A stretch of 64,000 nt of DNA from Amblyornis subalaris. Taxonomy: Eukaryota; Chordata; Aves; Passeriformes; Ptilonorhynchidae. Shown here in pieces: positions 23,633 through 38,589 of the stretch. The notes under the pieces are model-generated. The model was not told where the DNA came from. It saw nothing but the letters and a program-made list of their open reading frames with translations, and made no database searches. The number at the start of each line of letters is the position of its first letter. Position 1 is the stretch's first letter. The stretch is taken from the NCBI GenBank assembly GCA_018881555.1, contig JACAXG010000021.1, positions 5,814,114 through 5,878,113 of the forward strand, in the 5' to 3' direction. The position numbers and the translations under genes were made by a program.

Positions 23633-23840
23633 GCACGGTAGGGAGGATTTTCAAGAAGGAGAAGGAACNTTCTGAGGATGCGTTTGCAGGCAAAGTCCCT
23701 TTGCGTGCCCGGTTTCACTCGGTGCCCACGCACTGAGTCATGGCGTGTCCNGGTTATCCGTGCTCGTGGCGTGTGCATGTCTGAACCGCACAGTTTGTCA
23801 GCATGTGGCAGCCGGGACTCTGAGCAGAGGCACGACGTGC
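23633..23840. other. CpG-retaining patch
   Basis: Fourteen CpGs in about 210 bp, with an AP-1-like TGAGTCA at the centre (CACGCACTGAGTCATGGCGT) and two N positions. Short frames exist on both strands (81 codons minus, 60 plus) without a recognisable product. It may be a small CpG island, a constrained element, or the edge of an unknown insertion. Confidence 0.3.
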
Positions 23841-23859
23841 TGATAAGACTGACAGAGTA

Positions 23860-24350
23860 GCTCAAATCCTGTTATGTCAGGGTAGAGGCTCACAGAACCA
23901 TGTGAGCCCTAAGTGCTCTGTATTAGGAGATTTATTCCTCGAGTGGGCAAAAGCCTCAGTTCATTTTGGCTAAGCAAGTTGAAAAATAGATTATTTAAGC
24001 ACAGGCCGAGAAAACTGTAACTTACTTTGCCCCTACTGAATCAAAATAAGGCATAATTTTTTTTCAGAGCAATCTTTTTGCCTCAGTCTGGAGCACGGTT
24101 AAATGTGACAGACATCAGACTTTGGCTTCATGACACCTCCACGCAACAACAAACACATTTTGGAGCATGGCTCTAAGGCAGCTGCAAGACAGCTGTACTG
24201 TGCACCGGTGTATGTTCAGAATTATTATTCTTTTTGTGATGCTGTTCAGAGGACACACTGATAAGGGGTCTTTGTGCAGAGTGACATTCAAATGCTTAAC
24301 AATATGATATTTTTCTCCTTGGATCTTACAGCCCAAGTAAAAGCCATATT
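23860..24350. promoter_or_regulatory. Candidate conserved non-coding element
   Basis: Contains AAATAGATTATTTAAGC, GAATCAAAATAAGGCATAAT, CACGGTTAAATGTGACAG, and CTGATAAGGGG (GATA-like). No repeat is seen. Enhancer-like texture only. Confidence 0.23.
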
Positions 24351-24359
24351 ATTTTCTCA

Positions 24360-27300
24360 TTCTTTAGCAGCTCTGTGACGCAAGACAGAGAGGTCTGTGT
24401 ATGCTGCAAGCACCAGCACCAATGTCAGGCATCCCACTTACTTCCCTCACTTCCCCTTCCCTTGATACAGAGCATATGTCTCATTGTGGAACCAAGCACA
24501 GGAAAACTGAGGGGAANTAGCCTATTATTTTAGGAGGTGCAGGACCAAGCACCTGGAACAGTGAAATACTTGGAAAGCACTTCTGTAAATGTTTTAGGCT
24601 GTAATATATTAAACAATTAAGAGGTGTTGGTATTTCTCTGCTCAAGGGCATTTAAAACAGGGAAGTCCCCTTTAAAGGCACCAGAGCAGAATGTGTACGG
24701 TCATGCTCTTTAAAACAAAAACTACCTGGTTTTTCCCCCCACTTCCAGCAAAATGTCCAAATTTCAGCTGACTTGCTCTTTCAGCAGAAGAAATGAAGCC
24801 AGGTTATTTTAATGCTGCTTTAGATTGTTAACTCCACAAAAAAAAAAAAAAAAAAAAGTTAAAAAAAATGGAAAAAAGTCCAAAGAATAGAATTAGTTAC
24901 CTTGAAAGCTCGATTCAGGTAATTTAGAAAATTGTTTTGCTAATAACCTTAATGCACTGCTTGTGTACTCAGGACTGTCAGCACTACAGGTTACTACAGG
25001 TTAATCAGTAAATTGCTGATACCAGCTACAACTAACCCTTAAGAAATCCAGTATCTCTTATGTCTTTGCTTCTATTTTCCTGACAACAATCAGTCAGTCA
25101 CTATGCAACACCAAATTAGCATGAAAGAATAAGAACTTAATACTGACAATTCTTAGACGAGCACATAGTCAAAATTAAGTGCAGTTAACGAATGCTTAGT
25201 TAATTCTTAGAAAGCTCTTCTCTGTGCCTTTTATAGCAGAGTGAAATGCAAGTTCTTTTAGACAGGTACAGAGAGAAAGACATGCTTACACACACATACA
25301 TGCCCAACACATAGGTAGCCTACATACACATATATCTATATAGATAAATTCCAAATAGATAAGCTCTAGGAAGCTTTGTAAGAGAAACAAGAAAAAAATT
25401 ACCTACTGGTCTCTATAACATCAACAAGTGCACAGATTCTCTGGAAAAACTTCAGAATTGTCTGTTCAAATATTTTCTAAGATTATGTTAGCAATCATTT
25501 TCACCAAAATATTTTTCTGATAAAAAAAAAAAGATAACTTGATAGAACCTAAAAATTGTTGACAGTGGAAAATGCCTGCTTCAAGTCGCTTGTAAGAAAA
25601 CAAATACAGGAATTGGCAACTTCTGTGCAGTTTTAGCTCCGAAGAAATTATGTCAGGCTTTTGCCTTAATCACTTATCTCAGGGCAGCCCATCAGATTAA
25701 CAGGAAGAAGAAAAAAAGTATTAAAACTTAGTGAGTTACTGGAATCTTCTGGAACTGAAAACTATACAGATGGTCTGCAACATATTTGTATAGAAGATGC
25801 TCAATTGTTGATGGGTTCCCAACTATTATAGTAGCATGGTAAGGAGGCAGATACTGGGCAGTGAGCACTGAGCAACTGTTGTCACTGAGCCTTCCCCTCT
25901 TGGCTGCATCCCCACTTGCCCAACGAGCAGTTTTGGTCTCCCAGAGCAGAGACAAAGGTTGCTTTGGAGAAGCCGGGAAGCCTAAGAACACCATGTAGAT
26001 TTAGGACTGGATAGGAGGTATTGTGCAGAGGCCATGCCCATTACTCATCCGCTGGCAACGGGCTCTCTTCCTTTTGTCTGGAAAGACGGTAAACTTTCAA
26101 TGCCATCTGAAAACAGAAGGCCTTTCACAGAGTGCAAGAACTCTGCCATCTCAATCATGTGAAAATATTGTAAACACTTTCCCAGCCCCCATTCAGCTGT
26201 CCAAAAAGCAGAGCTAGAAAACACCAAACAAAACAGGAAGGAAAGAAAAGGGTGTGCATTGCGCACTTCGGTTTAATTTATATTTTTTACACTGAATAGG
26301 AATTTTTCTTGGAATTTTCTTTTTTTTTTTCCTTAATGTTAGTGAACAGGGTTAAGTAGCTATTATGGAGAAAAGGCAGTTAAAAGCCTATTCTATGTTT
26401 TATTTAGAGGAGAAAAAAAAAAAGAGTCCAGTGCCCAGCAGTTTCTCTCCAGCAGAGCAGCTCTCATATTTCCTTACAGCCCCTGCAAGAATAGATTTCA
26501 AATGTGCTACAGGACTTCAATTTCTCTTTCAGTGCTTAGGTTGACCCACTCCTACGAACTTTTTCCAGGAAGGTCTTCTCTCCCAACATTTAAACAACAC
26601 GAGTCTTGTATTACTGACNTATCTAACATACACAACAACATGTACAGAGTGGGAAGGGGTTCACATTCACAAAGAAGAGTATGTTCAGAAAATACNTGCA
26701 TGTGTGTGCACATATATGTTTACACGTACATCAAACATACAACATATGCAAAAGTATATGTGTCATTTGCACAAACTTCTTAAACTACTGGTTTTGCCTG
26801 ATGACACCTTTGATGTAGGTTTTGCTGGTGCGCTATACTCTTAACTGTGGACAGCTGTTTTCACAGGTATTTTTAGCACATCATGAAGTTATGTAAAAGT
26901 GATGTTGTTCCTTGCTCAAAAAGGTTGTGTTCATTCTGCTGAAGTCAGGGACTATTTGAAATTTCATAGTAGCTTTGAACCATGGTAACGCATTAGCACC
27001 ACAATTCTTCAGTATTTGAAGTATGAGGTTTTCATTTAGATTTGTCAACTTAACACTAGAGAGGGGCAAAGAAAAATAACTGAGATGGTGGGAAATACAC
27101 TTTGTTCTCTTTTGTTTGGTTTGGTCCCTGAGTCAATTCTGTACAGAGCAGGAGAAGATAAGCCTGGATGTATTCCTGCTCCCTCAGAGGCAAACCCTCT
27201 GCTCCTAACCTAGGAAAGGGTCAGCTGTCATCAGTGACTTCCAGACGGATATCTCTTATTTCTTATATATCCAGACTCCTATCCTATTTCTTACGAGTAT

Positions 27301-30300
27301 TCAACAAATGGTGCACACTGATGGAAATCAGTCCCCNACAGGACAGTGAGAATCGGCTACTATAGGAGCACATCATGTACAGGGGAGGCTCTTCTACCTC
27401 ATTTCCCCTCACTCTCTGTAAATGCAGACAGTTTGCATAGGTAATAACGGAGACTTTCTCACTTAAATAGAGTGATATGTGTTTGTAGACCCATTGTGCT
27501 ACCCAAGTGCAAATGTAAAAATGCAAATCAAGTGATACATGAGTCCATGAACGTCTGAGCGTGTTTGCTGCTCTGTTCCCATTGAGTCTATCAAGCTAGG
27601 CTATCCTTTGACATCTCTTTGTATGCAGGAGTCCACGTGCACAAGACACAGGGAGACCTGGGAATTCACTGTGCTCTCAGATGTTCCTCAGACCTCTCAT
27701 GGTGCTGATTTTGGTATCTTAGGCATCTTATAACTTTCTGCTCTGTCGTCTGCCCTACAAGAGGAAAGACTTGGAAATGCCTTTACTTGTGCTAGAGATG
27801 CACTCCTTTATGCTGGTGAAACCAGCAACTACTTGATAAGCCGACATTCCTGTTCCTGATTTAAGTAGATTCCAAGGACCATAATGCACAAAAGTGCATG
27901 AGAAGTTATTACCAAGTGGTGCCAGATGTGGCACATTGGGAGGGCAGGTATTCCTCACCACCTCTCAGTATACACACATGCAGCAATATGGCCTATTTGA
28001 AGTCCAGCACTTGAATTCTGTACTCCCCAAAAAAGAGTGTATATTAGTATGCTTAGATAGTCACTTAGTTTTTCTATACACACCGTGAAAACACATGAGC
28101 ACAGGTTAGAGAGTCAGGAAAAGTAGTTGCCAATAACTGAAGCAGGGGTTGATAAACTGCCCAACATTTTAAATTCTCAAATGCATTCTTTGGGACTGCC
28201 TTGCACATGCTATCTCAATACTCCCCTCCTCCTCTCTGCATTTTATAAAAAGAAGCTGCAATAAATTAGAATTTTATGAGACTCCAAATAAAAACCTTCA
28301 CTAAAATTGAAAACAAGACATGGATGTAGAAGCATATGGAAGGTTTATGAGAACAGAGGAAAAAAAAAATTATCCCAAGGCAATAAAAAACCTGTCTGAC
28401 TTTTTCTTGGTCTTCACAAANCAAAAATTACAAGAGACAGATGAAGTTTTGAAAAATACAGTACTGGTACATCTTCCAGCAAAGAGACATTATAGTTTTT
28501 GCTTATTCTTCTGATGCAAGGCAGCCTGGTAAAAACCACTCTAAGACACATTTTCTGAACTTCTTTATAAAATACTTCAAAGTTATATATGGAAATGAGC
28601 TACCTTTCTGCTTTGATCCTTAGTATAAGGCTAACCAAGCAGAAGTGGCTTCCTGGCCTTTCATACAGTTTTCTTTGGAACTAAACACTGCACCCTCTGA
28701 ATTCTGTCACTAGCATTTTAAGTATTTTATGGGATAAAGGCAGTTTTGTTTAATTTATATTTTCGTCTTTGTTCCAAACCTCAGAGTGATTAATTCTGGC
28801 CACTGTATACACAGTTTTACTCCTAATTCTTTTTTTTTTCCACTACTTCTCCCATTCTCACCACTCCCTGCTTCCAGAATGGTGTGGGTATGGGATTTTG
28901 TTTAGCTAAATGAAAGAGTGGCTATCAGGAATTGTTTTGCTTTATTTTTAAATACAATACTCCACATTCCAGACATTTCTACCAAACAGAGCGGTTTGAA
29001 AATGAACACTGCAAGCGATGAAATTTGGGTCTGGTTCTAAATTAACGAAAACTACTCAAAGAATTTTTAGATTTTCCTCTCTAAGATGAGAAAANTTGGG
29101 GGCTAAGCTATGGGGATATGGTTTGGCATGTTATGTTAGAAGTGAGAATCCTGTAGTACGTTTTGTTCCATGAAAATAAATGCGAGTTCTGTGCTCAGTA
29201 CCCAAATAAATCCTCTGAAGTGCTAATTTTCACTTATAGAGGACACAAATGATGCTGACTGGTAAAAAACATTATACTGGCTTAGAAGTATACTGATTTT
29301 ACATTCCTGCTAAACTGATTCATTGTGAAATGCTTAAAAGTTGTAGCCATTAAATTGCTTCTGATAACCAGTTAAAACTTAGTTCAAATTGTGTGCAATG
29401 GAGGGCAAGGATTGCTCATCATCGCCACATCCCTCAGCTGCCAAAAACAAATAAATTCTGGAAAGAAGGTGAGAAGTGAGAAGTCAAAGGCATCCCATAT
29501 CAGAGTGGGAGAAGTGTATTTACAGAACAGACAAGCTTATGGTCTGGGGCGGTGGTGTTTCTACAGTGAAGCTGCTACAAAGTGCTCTGTGCTCATAAAG
29601 TTCACTCCATCTTGGAAACAAGAATGTACATAAACATCATAGAAAGAAACATCTGAAGGTACCTGGGGGTTTGCATCTTCCTGTAGATACAATTGTACTG
29701 AAACTCAGGAGACCTTGGTGCTATGACTTAATCAAACACTATGGAAATATCATTCTCATAAAAGAAAACCAAACAATATGGTTACACATAATTCATTAAA
29801 AGTCCTTGTTTGCATTGTGCCTTACAGAAGTTGAGAAGAATTAATATTCTTGGGTCTTCTTCTATCATTAGAGAGGAGAAGTGATGAGAGAGGAGAGAGA
29901 GGCTATTCAGATCTTGAATAGGAGTGTGCCTGACTTCTATTTTATTAGATTTGAAAGTCCTTTGATTCCTTCTCTTTTTCTATTTCGGCCCAAATTCCAG
30001 GTTCCCTGTGTGCAGTCCCACTGACTTACTCAAGACATTCTCCTCTGGTATCTGTAGAGATGGCAGAACATCACAATTTTAAGATATTGAACAAGATATC
30101 CAAAATTATTCAAAGATGGGTCTACAAACTCATCTACTGAATAAATATGCACTCTTTACACCTTCCTTTTTGACATAAAGGATGAACTTACACAATCCTA
30201 CAAGAGTTGGTGTTAGGGATTTGAAAGTAATGATAAATAGTTTATTTTCTCTTCATTTATTACAATAACTAACAAATTCTGACTTTTTTTTTTCAGAGAC

Positions 30301-31690
30301 TATTCATAATAGATACTCTTTCATTCTAATTATTTTGCCACACAAAATACTTATACCTAAGTACTGCAAAAATTAAGAGCATTACAGGGAAAATAAAGCA
30401 CTCCTGAGGGTCTCTTAAGGTCTTCTGGATCACAGTCCCAAGCAAAGATGGGAATCCTTCTGAAGCATGGTGCCTGGCCAGAGTTCACACCTTTCTACAG
30501 TGGTGTTAGGTGGCCATGAGTCCCTTCCTAAGGCACACAGCTCTGGGTGGGGCAAAAGGGACCTGCACCCCATTTGTCCCTAAGGAGTCTCCCAAAAGGA
30601 GGTTGGCTAGAAGTTCATCATCGTGGACCAATCCCACAATTTCCCAAGGCGAATCTTGACTCCATTCCTTCCACACAATTTAGGTTGCCTGCTGCCCCAA
30701 ACATCTATATCTNCCCCTCTCTGTATGAGAGATGTAAGACAAGTCTAAACACAGCTGTCAAGTTCTAATATCAGCATCAAAGCTCAGTAAAAGCAAGAGG
30801 GAAAAACAATATACTTTGTTAAACAATACTGCTTCAGATCTCAAAGGGTTATACAACGAAAGTAAAACTCCCTTTGAGTTCTGTATGTGGCAAGCATTAC
30901 CTAACATCCTCCGTCAGAACCCCACTGTTTATGAGGTGATGAGAAAAGAATACAGCTCCCTCTTGTCAGTAGGACATCTCCACTGCCCTGCAGGAAATTT
31001 TTTTGCTATATTTCAGATGTATTGAATCTTCTAGACATTAGAAAAGCAAAACATGCACTGTGCACTCTGGAGCCATCACCGCTCTTGGTCAGTTCATAGG
31101 TTTGGCAAGGTCACAGCAAACACTCTTTTACATCATAAGTCTTACCTTTAGGCTGTTTTATCCTCCATGGGAACCCAAAAGGATTAAAACAGGTTTATCA
31201 AACCAGAAATAGAAATATTTATGTTTGGAAACACTGGTATTTCTAAACATTTCTCATTTCTTTCCTTCCCCACTGATACTGATTCCCAGTCTTTGAGCCA
31301 TGTGAAGTGGCTTAAAAGTTACTTCTCAGGGGAAAAGAAAGTTTGCCTGCTAAATCACATCACACACATTATTAAGGCTTTCTGCTGCACTACAGGTATT
31401 ACAACTACCACTCTGCATGTGTATATATAACATGTATTTATGTATTTATGTGTTACATATTTATTTTGTCCTATACAAGTCAGCTTTCTTTTTTCTGTTT
31501 TTTTTTTTAGTTTTATAGACATCCATTTTTATGCTTAGTATGGATTCTTATGATGGTCTAATATGATCATCTATTTAATGTAAGCTACCGAATTCACCAG
31601 TTTGTTGACACCCTGATCTCAGTATATTTCTTTATACTGCAATAAAGATGCAGAGAGTCACCTGAGCAGCTTTTATTGAAAAATCCATTT
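24360..31690. other. Long unique non-coding stretch
   Basis: No gene is supported over 7 kb. Frames such as 25728-25994 (minus), 26502-26783, 28320-28514 and 30547-30768 (plus) are short, cross N positions in places, and match nothing I know. Low-complexity CA/TA-rich patches lie at 25284-25345 and 26690-26765, and a degenerate ATGTATTT repeat lies near 31432-31447. A textbook 3' splice-site word (AACTAAC branch-like word, T10, CAG) ends at 30296 but leads into stops in all frames. Confidence 0.55.
24838..24857 (+). repeat. Poly-A tract (20 A)
   Basis: Twenty A after TTAACTCCAC, followed by GTT and further A8 and A6 runs. No retroposon body is recognised. Confidence 0.85.
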
Positions 31691-34600
31691 CTCCTCTCAG
31701 TTGAGCAGGGAGAGAAGCTTAGAGTTGATATCAGAGACACCCAGTGCCTGCTTTTCAGGAATCTGAGGTGAGCCTGGTCTTNTCCACAGCCTCCCCAAGG
31801 CTCGTCTGGGAAGGACCCTGAGCCACTGTGTTAGCCCAGAGACAACAGATTCAGGAAGAAAAAATAAGTCTATTGAATGGCACAAGAGTTTTTCTTTCTT
31901 TAAACACCCAAATGAACAGGTGAGTTGCACAACTTTTGACTCTAAAGGGTTTCTAAGTGGGCAAATCAACCTCAACATTTGCTCATGCAGCAGGATGGAT
32001 GCAGCCATGGGAGGAATGAGAGGCGTTTTAGGGTCCAGGCAGGAAGAATACTAGGATTTTAGCTGGTCTTCAAAAAAAGTGGAGGAATAAGGGGAAAGGG
32101 ATCACTTTTCTCTTGGTACAAAATAGCTACTGTATGGTGCCACATTTCAAAGTCTACCCTAAATGAGCATCCCAGGCCATCAGCCAAATAAATATGTGAT
32201 TTGCGTATTCCAGAAATACATACACTTTCTTTCCATTCATTCCGTTTCCATTTCCAGTTCCTTCACCAGAGACAGGCTGTGAAACTATGAGCTCCCTGGG
32301 ATTGTTTCCCCCTCTGTGACATCATACCACAAGCAGCTTATCTGTGCAAAATGCCTGGAGGTCTGCAGAGGGAAAAAAAAACCGCACACACCACCCTTAC
32401 CTCCTCCTCCCAGTGCCTGGGCAGGCTTGTAGCTCTCAGCCTGGCTTTTGCTCTTATGCCCAGTTTGAGCCCAAGGAAATTCCAATGCACTCCTCTTCCT
32501 GAGGCTCCCATTTATTTAAACAGGTGGGACCAGAATACTTGTATGTGCTTCCCAAAGTGCTGCTGCAGCTGAACCAGCAGCTACAGGTATCAATTAAGAA
32601 TGTGCAACGGGACAAGAGCAACATATCAGCCCTTTCTAGAGCTTAAGTGCTGGCAAAGTCAAAAGCATCACTCAGCTACTCTATAACTTTCTTAACTCAG
32701 ACCACCGTTAGCTGGCATTGTTACATAAATTCGACAACAATCTTTTATTTAAGGCTGTCCCACCATTCTATTATCTGTCATTAATTTTCCATATGTTCCC
32801 CTCACCACTGCTCTTAGGCTGGGTTCGGTTTACAGAGTTGGATCAGATTTCTTTACAAGCCAGGACATTTGCTGGCTTGCTTACTAGCTTGAGGCCAGTT
32901 ATGTTTGAGTGAGGCCNAAGCAAAACAAGTCAGATTTGGTGACGTTCCAGCGAGTAGGCACCAAATCTACATGATCCAAGGCTGTCATTTTTTAAAAGTT
33001 TTAAATTTTTAAAGTTGAAGATTTTCCACTATTTCCGAATTTTTTTTTTAATTTTTGTTTTTTAGCGCTTTTAAAAACAGCTTCTGGCTGATACTTGCTC
33101 AAATGTTGCAGCACCCCTCTTTTTATACTAAAAGCAGAAATTTTTGTTCTGTTTTCTTTACACTAACCATAAGGCAAAAGTTTCTTAGTTATCTATATTT
33201 TTAATCACAGATGGGCAAATGTACCAGTATATTTGGAAAAGAGTAGCTGATGAGAAGAAGATGAATAAACCATTTTGTTTCCAGTCTTTGTACAGGATAA
33301 TGAAGTCTAGTGTTTGCAACTCTTTCTTTCAAAAGCAGTCAGATTTCATGTGAAACCCTCTAATTCAAATCTGATTTCTAGAAACATTCCTTACATTGTC
33401 ACAATGTAAGTCAATAAAAAATAATTAAAAGTGAAGTGTCCTTCCATCCAAGCCTTAAAAATAAAGTGTACCCGAATAATCACTGATCCTCTAACTATAT
33501 CCTGGATTATTTCATTCCTTTTTTCTCCCTTCTTCTAGATTTATTATTCTCAGCACATCTGAAATGTATTTTAAATGCTTTGGGACAAGGACTATTGTAA
33601 ACTGCCAAGAATACTTGGGGGCCCTATGGAAATGCTGAAGTAGAATTCCAAAAGTAATTTGACACTGAAGGACCTCTAGACCTTTGAAAATCCCCCATTT
33701 TATATTCCCCACTGCATACACACAGAAACTTACGGTAGCAGAGCCAGAGACAGTGCAAATGTGAGACAAAATGAAAATGCCAGTGTTCTATACTGTGTTT
33801 CAGGTTTAGTCAAACACAGAGTAGCNTGCTAGTAAGCAGTAGTTTGAAAATATCTTGAATGCAAAGGGGTTCTTTCAAAAGTATATGTCTTGTCTCTGCT
33901 CAGCTGATGCAAAGATATTCCCCCCAGTTTGGCTTCATAAATTCCTGCACGGTGCTATAGATGTTGTAACAGATGTTATATGAATGCTGCACATAAATAT
34001 CATAACGTCCATATTGTTATTTTTAGCAGCACTTATCAAGGTAGCCAAGCACAGGCCCTGTAAAGCTAAGCATTTACATAAATACAGATAAATATTTTGT
34101 TCTGGACACAAGCAATGTTTAGGTCCTACATCACCGAAAACTGCAGCTCCTGACTTTCAGGAGTGTGCTTGCATGCTGGGATCCAGAGGTTTGGGAAGCA
34201 GAGAATACAGACATCCCAAACAGAGGACTGAGCAGGAGCTGCTCATGTGCGCCATTAGGAAATGCAGAGGGTATTAGAATTAGCTTAAGCCTCTCTGGAA
34301 TTTGGTCACCTATCTCAGTGCAGGGATCCCCACTCTCCTCCACTGCTATCCAGACCTCCTGCACCAAAACGGCAAAGAAATGGCTGCTGTTGCTGCCAGG
34401 CTTGATTTACCCAATCAAGCTACAACCAGAGCACTCCCTCAGACTGCAGGAGAATCGGGCTCAGTTTCCTCTAGGCCTGAAGGGATCTGAATCTTTATTA
34501 TCCCCACCTGTGCTGAAAACTATCATACTAGAGGTTATCCTGCTCTAGAAAGTTCCTCCTCTTCCTTCTCTTTTGGCATGCTTAGGAAATGAACCCAAGC

Positions 34601-37600
34601 TCGACTGAACATCATATCAACCCTTTTTTGTTTTTCACATTTAATATTCTCAGAGGGACAATTTATTCACTATCTGAGATTATTCACAAGGTAACAGCAA
34701 ATACTTCTTTAAGTACTAATATACTAAATTGCATGTGTTTCCCCACAAAGCAAATTAGAGTTTGATAAAGGAAAGGTTAAATAAATAGTCCAACATAGAG
34801 ATGAGAGTGGAACTACCATAGTCAGCCCACTCCGGGCCTGGAAGTGTTCTGCAGAACCCAGTAGCTCATCCCACCACACCACAGAGACCTCCCTTTTTCT
34901 TATGTTTGCATTATGATTTATGACATGGGGAAGAAGGGAAGGAGACTGGAAGAAAACAGCCTCAGTGATGAAATGAAATGGATCATATAGGAAAAGGCAG
35001 GTTTGCAAGTCACTGGTAAAAGTGTAGTTTTCTGGTTATTATGCCATGTGGTAGGTTGGACAGCGAGAATAAAGAGGAGAGAGAAGAGTCCACATACTGA
35101 TCTCACTGAAATCCCTACAGAGATCAGAACTACTGTGGAACCACCAAAAAATACCATCAAGTACTAAATGTGGAGCTGAATGAGAACACAGAAAATTAGA
35201 GNGGATAGTTGGGAAACAAAGGTCGCAGAAGCCAAGAAAGGGCAAGAATTCAAGGAGCTGGTAGGGTGAACCNAGAGAGCAAGTGATAGGTAAAGAAAGA
35301 TGAGGTTGCAGAATAGACCTGTGACTGGATCAGGAAAATCCCAGTGGGGGATTAACTACACACTAGGGGTTTCTGTGCTTAGATACAAAAAGCTTTACAA
35401 GCCAGATTTTTGGCAAAACTTCATGAGTCCCACACTGGAATAATTAAAATAAAAGCTGTTCACTGAAGTTATTTTTGGTGGGCATGTTTGGATCAGAGTG
35501 GAGTTGTTGAGCACAGTATAATACATGCCAAAAACCCTATTATGTGCCTGCCACTGAACCCTGCCATACTTGGAAATGTGTTCAAAAACTGTCGTAGAGT
35601 CCTTACTGGCTTCACACTTTAAAGGACAAACCAGTGCTACACGTCTCAGTTGGAGGTCACAGCACTGGTCCTGAGACATTTCTGCTGGAGATGGGGGTCC
35701 TCTCGATTGAGTCTGAGCAGGGAGACATTTGCTCTGCAGCAGACCTTGGAGAGGGAAAGGGACTAGTCTAAATGGGCTATTCCTACTTAAAATTCATACA
35801 TACATATTCTAGAGTGAATGGGGCGTAGAAGTCAGCAAAAGATTTTACCACGTGTTGTTATACCATGTGGTGATCCTCCTCTCTGATGAAATGGGGTGTT
35901 CATCCCAAATATACCTTCACACCTGAAACAGNCTGGCAAACCAGATGGTAAAGCATTAAGAGCCATTAGAAAAACATCACTCCACTAAGGTATAACATTT
36001 TTGTTTTCTTGCAGTAGAGTTCCTCAAATGACCCTGCAGAGCAGCTGGGTGCTTTTCTAAGAGTTCCTTTACCATAGTCTTTTTTCTTTGGAAAACCACA
36101 TAGTGCTAAAGTTGCTGTAACTGGAGACCAACAGAATACAAAACAATTCCTGAGAAAACAGCCATGAACCAGAAATTTCAGAGGAGTAGACAAAAGGCAC
36201 CTTTGGATTAAGGATGTATCTGGCCCAGATAATTTTTTGTGTGGAAAAGTTGTAGACATTTAAGCAAATTCAAACTTCTTTAAACTCAAACACCAGGTAT
36301 AGGGCTTGAAGTGATTGAAGCAACCCTGAAACATTGCAACAAGCAACTGCCACTATCAATCTGCCAGGGACCACAGCCCCCTGAGAACAGAAAAACACAG
36401 CACATACCCAATTTCCCAGTGAAACCATACCCACAGTACAACATTGCTTCTCTCCTGCAGTTGACCCATGCCAGCAACTTTTGCCTCAAGAACATCTCCT
36501 GTCTTCAGCACACAGCTCCTGATGACTCACAACAGGGCAAATTGCCTTCCTTTTCTGTGAAGGTTATTTTTTCCTCAACACTGGACAATGCAGGTTGACT
36601 CTACTTGCTGTTATGCAAATACAGCCTCCAGACAATAACTTTCCAAATCAGGCTTTTACTGAGAGAGAAAGAAAAGTAATCTGAAAAGGTCCTTAAAAAA
36701 GAAAGAGATACATATATTTATCTGTTGAGATGGATTTTTTTTAAGGTAGTGGTTGTAATTTGCCAAATTCTTATTTAAGCAGCGTATATTTTCCCAGCAT
36801 TTAACTCAGCCATGAAAGCGTTAACTAGCGTGTGTGAGGGCTGAGACTGAGTTCTTGTGAACTGTTGTATTTCTGTCATCTGAAAGCTAAACACTGGGTT
36901 AAGAAAGTCCAAATGGTGGCTCCATCCTCAGAATGACAGCAGAAAGAAAAATATTTGCACTTTTCCCCCTCTAAGGAGAGGATTGGAAAGGAGCAGTTCT
37001 CTCAAGACACTTCTTTATTCTCTTGACAGCAAGAGCTGTGCTGCTGAGACTGTCTCCAGTCACATGTTACTAATACACCAGCTTCTCCTGTCTGGAGCCC
37101 ACACCGCAAATACTGTTTTTCCCAGAAATCACAATGTTCATTGGCTTTATTTTGTGAACATCAGACTCCCTCTGCTCCATACCACTGCAAAATCTCAGGT
37201 TACTTTTGTTCAACAGGTCCTCAGAAGCCATACAGCAAAGTTGTCAAAGCTGGGACTTGTCTAGAGTTTGCAAAGCAGAGCCAAAGTCTTCCTCCAGCTG
37301 CACCTATATAGCTCTGACACACCCTCCGTTGTCATGGATGTTATTTTGTAGATCAGAAAAAACAATCATCTCAATAAACTCTACTGATCTGTTTTTCTGT
37401 CCAGCAACTGAATCTTAGACTTCTGGGGCCAATTACGTCTTCCTAAAAATGCAGTTTGGATTCAGACGAACTGTTTTCTCTGACACTGTTTCTCGCTATT
37501 TTTAAAAAATGGAAAAACATATATAGAAATAAACTCATTGCTCTCTTTCAAACCTTACCTTGAAATACTCATTTGCCGCAATACCCACTTGAAACCTTAA

Positions 37601-38589
37601 CTGCAGGGGGATTACTGCTGCCTTAGGCAGTGCTGATCCATAGCGCTGTGTTGGTACTCCTGCCTCTTGTCTGTGTTCATCTCCTGACTCTTTTTGCATG
37701 TTCAGACTGTGACCTCTTAAGCGCAAAGATTGCTTTTACCTTTTTTCTCAGTTTGGACAGGAGCTAGCACCATGAACATAAGCTCTAAGCTGATATAAAG
37801 GATCAACGGGTAAGAGAGTTTTGCTTTATGAATGGCTGGTCTCTTCATGACATGTTGAAGTTCACTGTGCACAGATAGGAAGAAGATTATTTGTCTAATA
37901 TGCATTAGACATCAATCTGAATTTTAATCTCCAATGTTCAGAACTAGAAATTATTGTGAATCCTTTGACCTCTTGCTAAATTTTGGGACACCTTAAGAAC
38001 AAACTTCTTTAAATGCTTTTGACAGAGGGTATGTCATAAATACCACTTCCAAATAAACCTTTTTAACTTCTCTCTTTTTGGCTTCTCCTGTCTGGAAAAA
38101 AAAAAATTGATTTTGACAACTCCAGTGGCCCCAGACTCAGAGCCAGATTCTGTTCTCCTTGGCAGGTCTGTAAGACCTTAGCAAGTCCACTGACCAAAGC
38201 TGAGCTCCAGGGACAGAGAACAGTATTCAACAGTTTTGTTGGTCCCACGCCTTGCTATATTCTCACCTCTATCCACAACCTCTTTAAAACACAGCCCCAG
38301 AATACCCAGCAGGGTCTGCTGTCCTGAGCATAGTGAACAGCAGGTGGTCCCAGTGGCTTAGGAGCTGTCTGAAGCCAATGGGAGCACCCACGCTGGGCAG
38401 GGCTCCCTCGCACTACCAAGGGGCTGTCAGCAGGAGCAGCTCCGACACCGCGACTGTCTGATTTGGCAAAGTTGCCACAGAGAGACTCCCTGCTGCCTTA
38501 CTTATTTTCATGCTGCAGGAATATGAGTTACCGTGGTAAAAGCTTCCATAGAGTGGGAGATTCCCAAGCTGGATCTTCAGAGGTTTTTA
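31691..38589. other. Long unique non-coding stretch
   Basis: No gene is supported. Frames at 31697-32008 (minus), 34165-34548 (plus, 127 codons), 35395-35679 (minus), 36286-36598 (both strands) and 36983-37264 (plus) look random. A GC-richer part at 38280-38480 and a TGACATCA/GATA word pair near 32320 are the only mild features. E-box words ACCACGTG and CCATGTGGT face each other at 35847-35871. Confidence 0.55.

Noticed and set aside
30270..30310. Textbook 3' splice-site word (AACTAAC, T10, CAG)
   Set aside because: The following sequence has stops in all frames within a short distance and no donor or coding signal; such words occur by chance in AT-rich DNA.
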